DNA from: Alcanivorax sp.
GTDB lineage: Bacteria; Pseudomonadota; Gammaproteobacteria; Pseudomonadales; Alcanivoracaceae
Reading direction: 5' to 3'
Assembly (NCBI GenBank): GCA_007135015.1
Contig: SLJS01000134.1
Span: 1-6,837, forward strand
DNA length: 6,837 nucleotides
Below are positions 1-3,584 of this stretch, one piece after another. Each line of letters starts with the position of its first letter. Position 1 is the stretch's first letter. Position numbers and translations under genes: made by a program. The notes under the pieces are model-generated. The model was not told the DNA's origin and made no database searches. It saw only the letters and a list, made by a program, of their open reading frames with translations.

Positions 1-25
1 CCCTTGCCCCTTGTCCCTAAAGTAT

Positions 26-364
26 TCAATCCTCGTCGCGAGACCTGCGGCCACGACGGCCGAAAATGCTGCCAAGGCGGGACTCGACGATCTCGACACT
101 GGTGCGGGCCATGTTCCGGGTGGTGCCCTCGAGCACTTCCCGTGTGGGGATCTGGGTGACACCGTCAATGACCCCGCGCCGCACGCCCTCCTCCACCTTT
201 TCCGCCATCAGGTCCGCCGCCCGCCGCGCTTCCCGGTCCAGCAGTTCCTCCAGGTCCTCCGCCATGCGCGGGGCCATGTGAAAATGCATCCAGGTGGCGA
301 TGGCCGTAACCGTCAATCCGGCACTGACCAGACCGGTCAGCAGGATCATCAACCAGGGTGCCAT
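26..364 (-). CDS. Small single-pass membrane protein of unknown function
   Basis: I do not recognise this 112-residue protein. It starts with a hydrophobic stretch (about residues 3-27, APWLMILLTGLVSAG then TVTAIATWMHF) that looks like one transmembrane helix or an uncleaved signal anchor. A charged, helix-prone region rich in Glu, Arg and Ala follows (about 33-65), then a Thr/Arg/Glu-rich stretch and a basic tail ending GRRGRRSRDED. The predicted picture is an N-terminally anchored protein with a soluble, possibly coiled or amphipathic, cytoplasmic part. I chose the ATG at 364 because GGAGGA (371-376) lies 6 nt upstream of it, whereas the GTG at 370 abuts that sequence with no spacing. It lies 61 nt after cmoB in the same direction, so cotranscription is plausible. 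No enzymatic motif is visible, so no function is proposed. The reading frame itself is well supported. Confidence 0.72.
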   Translation of the reverse strand: MAPWLMILLTGLVSAGLTVTAIATWMHFHMAPRMAEDLEELLDREARRAADLMAEKVEEGVRRGVIDGVTQIPTREVLEGTTRNMARTSVEIVESRLGSIFGRRGRRSRDED

Positions 365-370
365 GTCCAC

Positions 371-376
371 TCCTCC
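371..376 (-). promoter_or_regulatory. Ribosome binding site that decides the start of the small membrane protein
   Basis: On the minus strand this reads GGAGGA. It is directly adjacent to an in-frame GTG (370) but 6 nt from the in-frame ATG (364), so spacing favours the ATG. Confidence 0.6.
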
Positions 377-393
377 AGAACCTGTTCAGGGCC

Positions 394-409
394 CCGGGCC
401 TTCGCCCGG
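394..409 (-). other. Intercistronic hairpin between cmoB and the membrane protein gene
   Basis: The minus strand reads CCGGGC-GAAG-GCCCGG, a 6-bp all-GC stem with a GAAG loop, in the 61-nt gap after the cmoB stop codon. No run of T follows, so it is not a canonical intrinsic terminator. It could pause polymerase, protect the upstream mRNA or do nothing. The structure is seen in the sequence; any role is inference. Confidence 0.4.
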
Positions 410-425
410 ATGCCCCCGCCCCTTG

Positions 426-1403
426 TCAATCGGGGCGCCTTGCCATGATTGTAGCGCGAACCGGGCCCGGATAGCCCTCCCGGGTCCGGTTCGCATCCTC
501 CGGGTCGAGAAAATCCGCCAGCGAGCGAAATTGCATCCAGTCCGTGGCGCGTTGCTCATCCACCCTGGTGCGGGTCACATCCACCACGCGCACATCCGTG
601 AAGCCGCAGCGCCGCAGCCAGATCTCCAGCATCGGCGGACTGGGCAGGAACCAGACATTGCGCATAGCCGCGTACCGGCCCTCGGGCATCAACAGGGTCT
701 GCGCGTCCCCCTCGATCACCAGGGTTTCGAGCACCAGCTCGCCGCCCGGGCGCAACGCCTGTTTCAACTGCACCAGATGATCCAGCGGCGAACGACGGTG
801 ATAGAGCACCCCCAGCGAAAAGACGGTATCGAAAAAATCCGCCTCGCCGGGCAGTTCCTCCAGCCTCCCCGGCAGATACCAGACCGGCGCGTCCGGCACA
901 TAGCGCCGGACCGCCTGATACTGCATGAAAAACAGGATCCCCGGGTCCACGCCCAGCACCAGCCGGGCACCGGCGCCGTGCATGCGCCAGCAGTGATAGC
1001 CGGAACCGCAACCCACATCCAGCACCCGGCGCCCGGTCAGGTCGCTCAGGTGCGGGACGATGCGCTGCCACTTCCAGTCCGAGCGCCATTCGGTATCAAC
1101 TTCCATATCGAAAAAGCGGAAGGGCCCCTTCCGCCAGGGCATCAGCCCGCGCAGTCCCTGCTCCAGGCGCTCACGTTCGGCCGCCGGGAGGACACCGGGG
1201 CGGCCGATTGCAATGGTATCGGCCGCCGTATCCACTTCCGCGGGCCCGGAGGGCAACTGTTCCAGCGACCGGGACCACTCCGCCAGGTCTCCGTGGGGTT
1301 TCTCCAGCAGGTACCGCCGAGCCAGCCACCCCGCCGGCTCCGCCCAGGCGCGCGGGCCGTTCTCCGCCAGGGCTTCTTCCAGTTGTCGGCAGTAACTCCG
1401 CAT
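426..1403 (-). CDS. cmoB: tRNA U34 carboxymethyltransferase CmoB
   Basis: CmoB transfers the carboxymethyl group of carboxy-S-adenosyl-methionine (Cx-SAM) onto 5-hydroxyuridine at position 34 of certain tRNAs, giving 5-carboxymethoxyuridine (cmo5U) in the cytoplasm. The 325-residue product matches the family length (323 in E. coli). An N-terminal helical part (about 1-85) precedes a class I methyltransferase fold with the binding loop VLDVGCGSGYH (127-137) and GVDP (151-154). Residues that bind Cx-SAM in the E. coli enzyme (K91, W105, K110, Y200, R315) are all present here shifted by one: K92, W106, K111, Y201, R316. LMPWRKGPF, DTEWRSDWKW, VLYHRRSPL and LVLETLVI are typical family blocks. The ATG overlaps the cmoA stop as TGATG and has no strong Shine-Dalgarno sequence, so translation is probably coupled to cmoA. 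Identification is very secure. Confidence 0.96.
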   Translation of the reverse strand: MRSYCRQLEEALAENGPRAWAEPAGWLARRYLLEKPHGDLAEWSRSLEQLPSGPAEVDTAADTIAIGRPGVLPAAERERLEQGLRGLMPWRKGPFRFFDMEVDTEWRSDWKWQRIVPHLSDLTGRRVLDVGCGSGYHCWRMHGAGARLVLGVDPGILFFMQYQAVRRYVPDAPVWYLPGRLEELPGEADFFDTVFSLGVLYHRRSPLDHLVQLKQALRPGGELVLETLVIEGDAQTLLMPEGRYAAMRNVWFLPSPPMLEIWLRRCGFTDVRVVDVTRTRVDEQRATDWMQFRSLADFLDPEDANRTREGYPGPVRATIMARRPD

Positions 1404-2143
1404 CAGCGAATGGCCACCAGTGACATGAAATTGAAGCAGCTGAACCAGGGGTGCACGCCGGAAAAGCCGGCCTCGCGGAGCCGGGCCTCGTGGGCGGCAA
1501 GGGTTTCCGGAACCAGCACCTTCTCCAGCGCGGTACGTTTCTGGCTGATCTCCATTTCGCTGTAGCCGTTGTTGCGCTTGAACGCATGATGCAACGCCTG
1601 CTGTAGACGGTCCTCTTCCGGGTCGGCAAAACGGATCTTCTCCGACAGCACCAGTATGCCGCCAGGCTCCAGGGCTTCGCCGATCCGGGCGATCAGTCTG
1701 TCCCGGTCCGCGGGAGGGAGAAACTGCAGGGTAAAGTTCAGCACCACCACCGAGGCACGCTCCAGGGGATGCTCGCGGACATCGCCACAGAGCAGCTCCA
1801 CCGGAATCTCCGGCGGTTCGCCCTCGCCCAGCAGCTCGCGGGCCCGTTCAATCATCGCCGGCGAGTTGTCCAGGGCCACAATTCGGCAGTCCCGGTGGGG
1901 AACCAGCCGCGCCATGGCGAGGGTGCTGGCGCCCAGGGAGCAGCCCAGGTCGTACAGGCAGGAACCGGGACGTGCATAGCGAGCCGCCAGCACACCGGTC
2001 ATTTCCACGATGGTGCTGTAGCCGGGCACGGAGCGACGGATCATGTCGGGAAAGACGCGCGCGACCTGTTCGTCGAAACTGAAGCGCTCGATCTTCTCCC
2101 GTTCACGGGCATAGATACGATCAATGTCACCACTGTGGCTCAT
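1403..2143 (-). CDS. cmoA: Carboxy-SAM synthase CmoA
   Basis: CmoA converts S-adenosyl-methionine and prephenate into carboxy-S-adenosyl-methionine, the donor that CmoB uses for cmo5U34 in tRNA. The 246-residue protein (247 in E. coli) has a SAM-type fold: FPDMIRRSVPGYSTI (31-45), YDLGCSLGAST (64-74), LDNSPAMIER (91-100), VVLNFTLQFL (133-142), LVLSEK (164-169) and the C-terminal GYSEMEISQKR (193-203). Ligand-contacting positions known from E. coli are kept: Y42, G67-C68-S69, D92-N93, D121, N136 and R203. I chose the ATG at 2143 because GGAGGG at 2152-2157 sits 8 nt upstream. A TTG six codons earlier (2161) would place the start upstream of that site, and the MSH N-terminus matches the family. 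It is followed without a gap by cmoB and lies 22 nt beyond the tRNA-Pro terminator. Confidence 0.96.
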   Translation of the reverse strand: MSHSGDIDRIYAREREKIERFSFDEQVARVFPDMIRRSVPGYSTIVEMTGVLAARYARPGSCLYDLGCSLGASTLAMARLVPHRDCRIVALDNSPAMIERARELLGEGEPPEIPVELLCGDVREHPLERASVVVLNFTLQFLPPADRDRLIARIGEALEPGGILVLSEKIRFADPEEDRLQQALHHAFKRNNGYSEMEISQKRTALEKVLVPETLAAHEARLREAGFSGVHPWFSCFNFMSLVAIR

Positions 2144-2151
2144 GATGCCCG

Positions 2152-2157
2152 CCCTCC
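2152..2157 (-). promoter_or_regulatory. cmoA ribosome binding site
   Basis: The minus strand reads GGAGGG, 8 nt before the ATG at 2143. It supports that start over the upstream TTG at 2161. Confidence 0.75.
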
Positions 2158-2164
2158 ACAAACG

Positions 2165-2188
2165 AAAAAAGCCGCTCCAGGCGGCTTT
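2165..2188 (-). terminator. Intrinsic terminator of tRNA-Pro
   Basis: In the transcript direction AAAGCCGC-CTGGA-GCGGCTTT forms an 8-bp stem with a 5-nt loop, and the stem merges into a run of six T (2165-2170). It starts 27 nt after the tRNA CCA end. In the opposite direction only three T follow the stem, so it is best read as a terminator for the minus strand. It ends only 21 nt before the cmoA start codon, so it also separates cmoA from the tRNA transcript. Confidence 0.88.
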
Positions 2189-2190
2189 CC

Positions 2191-2196
2191 ACTATA
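2191..2196 (-). promoter_or_regulatory. Possible -10 element for cmoAB
   Basis: The minus strand reads TATAGT (five of six matches to TATAAT) between the tRNA 3' end and the terminator. No convincing -35 hexamer lies 16-18 nt upstream, where the tRNA 3' end sits. If used, transcription would start at the edge of the terminator hairpin, leaving the hairpin in the cmoA 5' leader. This is a weak candidate, noted because there is little other room for a cmoA promoter. Confidence 0.25.
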
Positions 2197-2215
2197 ACGT
2201 ACCTTGCTCGTGAAC

Positions 2216-2292
2216 TGGTCGGGACGGGAGGATTCGAACCTCCGACCCCCACAACCCCATTGTGGTGCGCTACCAGACTGCGCCACGCCCCG
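2216..2292 (-). tRNA. proL: tRNA-Pro (anticodon GGG)
   Basis: A full cloverleaf can be drawn on the minus strand. The acceptor stem is CGGGGCG / CGTCCCG with one G-T wobble, then discriminator A and an encoded CCA (2216-2218). The D arm is GCGC-AGACTGGTA-GCGC. The anticodon arm is CCACA / TGTGG with loop ATGGGGT, which puts GGG at positions 34-36 (2256-2258). The T arm is GGAGG-TTCGAAT-CCTCC. The unusual C1-G72 end pair and the loop sequence match proline tRNAs; GGG is the isoacceptor called ProL in E. coli and reads CCC and CCU. A terminator follows 27 nt downstream and a probable separate promoter lies upstream, so the gene is likely monocistronic. tRNA genes are common integration sites, but no integrase gene or duplicated tRNA 3' end is visible here. 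Confidence 0.97.
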
Positions 2293-2301
2293 ATTCACGC
2301 C

Positions 2302-2316
2302 CGGGGCAGTGCCCCG
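2302..2316 (-). other. Hairpin in the tRNA-Pro 5' leader
   Basis: CGGGGC and GCCCCG flank a 3-nt loop, giving a 6-bp GC stem that ends 9 nt before the mature tRNA 5' end. It would lie in the part of the precursor removed by RNase P if transcription starts near 2321. Its stem sequence resembles the tRNA acceptor 5' strand (CGGGGCG), so it could also compete for pairing. Role unproven. Confidence 0.35.
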
Positions 2317-2327
2317 AAGCGGCGGCA

Positions 2328-2355
2328 ATCATACCGGATTCATTCGGAGGATAAA
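2328..2355 (-). promoter_or_regulatory. Probable tRNA-Pro promoter
   Basis: A -10-like TATGAT lies at 2328-2333 on the minus strand. It is followed by the GC-rich stretch TGCCGCCG, the kind of discriminator seen at stable-RNA promoters under stringent control. The best -35 candidate is poor (TTTATC at 2350-2355, 16-nt spacer). Transcription would begin near 2321, about 30 nt before the mature tRNA. The -10 is believable and the -35 is weak. Confidence 0.45.
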
Positions 2356-2367
2356 AGAAGCTTTGCC

Positions 2368-2399
2368 GGGCTGCGGGCTGCGGGCTGCGGGCTGCGGGC
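2368..2399. repeat. Heptamer tandem repeat (GGGCTGC)4
   Basis: Four perfect head-to-tail copies of GGGCTGC occupy 2368-2395, followed by a partial GGGC to 2399. The array lies between the tRNA promoter region and the REP-like element, outside any gene. Perfect short tandem units of this type are prone to slipped-strand length change. No gene is close enough for an obvious phase-variation role, other than the tRNA promoter about 15-35 nt away. Confidence 0.9.
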
Positions 2400-2440
2400 A
2401 ACAGGATACAAAGGCGCAGCAGTGATCAACTGCTCTGCGT

Positions 2441-2481
2441 ACTTCCTCCCCTCTCGCTGTCCCTCTCTCCCACCAGAGGGG
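2441..2481. repeat. Degenerate partial copy of the CCCTCTCCC hairpin module
   Basis: This stretch aligns by eye with the hairpin module at 2724-2765. Both begin CTTCC, carry two CCCTCTC-type blocks in tandem, then CCCAC and a GAGGGG arm. The copy here has diverged and its arms pair less well (CCCTCT at 2461-2466 with AGAGGG at 2475-2480). It suggests duplication or decay of a related repeat element. Confidence 0.5.
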
Positions 2482-2492
2482 GTCACAAAAGG
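2476..2492 (+). repeat. Outer degenerate terminal-repeat copy (left)
   Basis: GAGGGGGTCACAAAAGG matches the inner left repeat core (GAGGGTGTCGTAAAAGG) at 14 of 17 positions, in the same orientation. It sits about 70 nt outside the inner copy and mirrors the outer right copy at 2824-2839. Confidence 0.5.
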
Positions 2493-2565
2493 TCTTCGTT
2501 GGCGAAGCAGGTCGATCAATGGGCTCCCTCCGCCCCCCTTCGCAGGGAGGGTGTCGTAAAAGGCT

Positions 2566-2592
2566 TGTGGGAGCGCACCTTGGGGCGCGAAG
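2566..2592 (+). repeat. REP-like palindrome inside the element
   Basis: The sequence begins TGTGGGAGCGC and closes with GGGGCGCGAAG, giving an imperfect stem around an ACCTT centre. The GTGGGAG head followed by a GC-rich palindrome and CGCGAAG resembles the REP sequences of Pseudomonas putida-type genomes, which are associated with REP-associated tyrosine transposases (RAYTs). Only one copy is visible here, so the class assignment is tentative. Confidence 0.5.
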
Positions 2593-2643
2593 AACCTGGC
2601 ACCATCCCGGAATCCAGGGCCTTCGCGGGCTTGCTGGAGGGTC

Positions 2644-2667
2644 CCCTCTCCCCGTCGTGGGAGAGGG
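2644..2667. repeat. Hairpin, 9-bp CCCTCTCCC / GGGAGAGGG stem
   Basis: Perfect 9-bp arms flank the 6-nt loop CGTCGT. It is the first of three stems built from the same arm sequence within the REP/MITE-like element. Confidence 0.8.
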
Positions 2668-2670
2668 ACA

Positions 2671-2737
2671 GGGAGAGGGGGATTGAATTACGGGAAAGCA
2701 TTGAGCAGTGCGGCTACCGTAGCCTTCCCCCTCTCCC
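2671..2737. repeat. Long-loop stem, 11-bp GGGAGAGGGGG / CCCCCTCTCCC
   Basis: Perfect 11-bp arms (2671-2681 and 2727-2737) enclose a 45-nt loop. The loop contains its own small palindrome, GGCTA-CCG-TAGCC (2712-2724). The arms are the same module as in the flanking hairpins but in opposite orientation. Confidence 0.7.
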
Positions 2738-2740
2738 CAA

Positions 2741-2765
2741 CCCCTCTCCCACGAGGGGAGAGGGG
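2741..2765. repeat. Hairpin, 10-bp CCCCTCTCCC / GGGAGAGGGG stem
   Basis: Perfect 10-bp arms flank the 5-nt loop ACGAG. On the plus strand the stem is followed by CTTTTA, a short T run, so it could terminate plus-strand transcripts weakly. No plus-strand gene ends here. Confidence 0.75.
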
Positions 2766-2823
2766 CTTTTACGACACCCTCCAGGGGGAGCTCCACATGC
2801 GAGCGCCGAAGTAATCCGCAAGG

Positions 2824-2839
2824 CTTTTGCGACAGTCTC
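2824..2839 (-). repeat. Outer degenerate terminal-repeat copy (right)
   Basis: CTTTTGCGACAGTCTC matches the inner right repeat (CTTTTACGACACCCTC) at 13 of 16 positions in the same orientation. With the left outer copy it forms a second, weaker pair outside the perfect 17-bp pair, giving a nested arrangement. Confidence 0.5.
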
Positions 2840-2907
2840 ATTGCGGGAGAGAGCCGGGGCCATTGCAGGCACTGCGGCGAAAGCCGGTTTCCGGAGGATC
2901 TTGCAGA

Positions 2908-2924
2908 GCCGCCTCGGGGGCGGC
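2908..2924 (-). other. GC hairpin just after the merR stop codon
   Basis: On the minus strand GCCGCC-CCCGA-GGCGGC forms a 6-bp stem 5 nt beyond the regulator stop codon. It is placed where the pheST-ihfA-merR operon could end, but no T run follows (TCTGCAAG). It may be a weak or Rho-assisted end signal, or an mRNA-stabilising stem. Confidence 0.35.
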
Positions 2925-2929
2925 GGAAA

Positions 2930-3286
2930 TCAGGTGCGCAGGACGTCCAGCACGTCTTCCAGCTCGACGATCATCTGCCGGATCAGCTGCTGGTAGTGCG
3001 TGGCCTGCTGGCCATTGGCCCCCTCGGTGAGCTGCTGGCGGGCACCGCCGATGGTGAAGCCCTGGTCGTAGAGCAGGCTGCGGATCTGGCGGATCATCAG
3101 CACATCCTGGCGCTGATAGTAGCGACGGTTGCCACGGCGCTTCACGGGCTTGAGCTGCGGGAATTCCTGCTCCCAGTAGCGCAGCACGTGCGGCTTTACG
3201 TCGCAGAGTTCGCTGACTTCCCCGATGGTGAAATACCGTTTGCCCGGTATGGCGGGAAGCTGGTCATTATTACTTGGTTCCAGCAT
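2930..3286 (-). CDS. MerR-family DNA-binding regulator encoded next to ihfA
   Basis: This 118-residue protein carries a MerR-type winged helix-turn-helix at about residues 17-86: RYFTIGEVSELCDVKPHVLRYWE, then the wing RRGNRRYY, then DVLMIRQIRSLLYDQGFTIGGAR. The remaining part (about 90-118) is a short Leu/Ile-rich helix (YQQLIRQMIVELEDVLDVL) suited to dimerisation. There is no effector-binding domain and no metal-sensing cysteine cluster, so it does not look like MerR, SoxR or CueR in the strict sense. A regulator of this form conserved just downstream of ihfA is familiar from Pseudomonas and relatives, but I know of no assigned target. Its ATG lies inside ihfA (17-nt overlap, different frame) with only GAGG 3 nt upstream, so translation is probably coupled to ihfA. 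Confidence 0.9.
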   Translation of the reverse strand: MLEPSNNDQLPAIPGKRYFTIGEVSELCDVKPHVLRYWEQEFPQLKPVKRRGNRRYYQRQDVLMIRQIRSLLYDQGFTIGGARQQLTEGANGQQATHYQQLIRQMIVELEDVLDVLRT

Positions 3287-3569
3287 AAGCCTCGACCCGC
3301 TGTTTCAGTTTCTGCCCAGGGCGAAAGGTCACCACTCTGCGGGCCGTAATGGGAATTTCCTCGCCGGTCTTGGGGTTTCTCCCGGGGCGTTCGCTCTTGT
3401 CACGCAGATCGAAGTTGCCAAAACCGGAAAGCTTTACCTGGGTGTTGTCTTCCAGCGAACGGCGAATCTCCTCGAAGAACATCTCCACCATTTCCTTGGC
3501 TTCCCGCTTGTTAAGCCCCAGTTCCTCGAACAGTCGCTCGGCCATGTCGGCCTTGGTCAGCGCTCCCAT
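3270..3569 (-). CDS. ihfA: Integration host factor alpha subunit
   Basis: IHF-alpha pairs with IHF-beta to bind and sharply bend DNA at specific sites, serving recombination, replication initiation and transcription. The 99-residue protein is full length (99 in E. coli). It begins GALTKADMAERLFEELGLNKREAKEMVEMFFEEI and contains the DNA-binding arm RPGRNPKTGEEIPI (61-74) and the body VTFRPGQKLKQRVEAYAGTK. P66 corresponds to the intercalating proline P65 of the E. coli subunit, with one extra residue near the N-terminus here, as in Pseudomonas. The ATG at 3569 has GAGGG 7 nt upstream and lies 15 nt after the pheT stop. The pheST-ihfA order is conserved in gammaproteobacteria. In E. coli ihfA also has an autoregulated promoter inside pheT; I did not identify one here. 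Confidence 0.98.
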   Translation of the reverse strand: MGALTKADMAERLFEELGLNKREAKEMVEMFFEEIRRSLEDNTQVKLSGFGNFDLRDKSERPGRNPKTGEEIPITARRVVTFRPGQKLKQRVEAYAGTK

Positions 3570-3584
3570 GCAACAACCCTCGAA

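Larger units (their letters stand above)
2546..2782. mobile_element. REP/MITE-like element with 17-bp terminal inverted repeats
   Basis: GGAGGGTGTCGTAAAAG (2546-2562) recurs as its exact reverse complement at 2766-2782, bounding a 237-bp unit with no coding capacity of its own. Inside are a REP-like hairpin (2566-2592) and three stems built from CCCTCTCCC / GGGAGAGGG arms: 2644-2667 (9 bp), 2671-2681 with 2727-2737 (11 bp around a 45-nt loop) and 2741-2765 (10 bp). The last stem abuts the right terminal repeat. Translations of this kind of repeat give familiar spurious peptides such as NPSPTRGEG, seen in many proteobacterial genomes. No transposase is present, so mobility would depend on an enzyme elsewhere. 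No flanking target duplication was identified. The structure is seen directly; calling it a MITE is inference. Confidence 0.65.

Noticed and set aside
294..1565. 423-codon plus-strand open frame antisense to cmoB and part of cmoA
   Set aside because: It lies opposite two unambiguous genes, and its His/Pro/Gln/Arg-rich translation shows no domain. It is a GC-bias shadow.
2144..2161. Upstream TTG start for cmoA giving six extra residues
   Set aside because: The TTG lies upstream of the GGAGGG site that is well spaced for the ATG at 2143, and the extra residues are not part of the CmoA family N-terminus.
2216..2292. Attachment site of an integrated island at tRNA-Pro
   Set aside because: No duplicated tRNA 3' segment, integrase gene or composition shift is visible downstream; cmoA follows directly after an intact terminator.
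2741..2770. Intrinsic terminator on the plus strand
   Set aside because: The stem is strong, but only four T follow and no plus-strand gene ends upstream. It fits better as part of the repeat element.
2441..2839. CRISPR-like array
   Set aside because: The repeated blocks are inverted as well as direct, unevenly spaced and self-complementary, with no constant repeat-spacer rhythm and no cas genes.
2329..2841. 170-codon minus-strand open frame across the intergenic region
   Set aside because: Its translation consists of repeat-derived peptides (SWERGWGEGEG, PSPCPSPTTGRG) produced by the REP-like stems, and it runs into the tRNA promoter region. These are classic spurious proteins.
2499..2996. 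165-codon plus-strand open frame across the same repeats
   Set aside because: It is again read-through of CCCTCTCCC stems (PNPSPTRGEG) and it overlaps the 3' end of the MerR-like gene in antisense. No recognisable domain.
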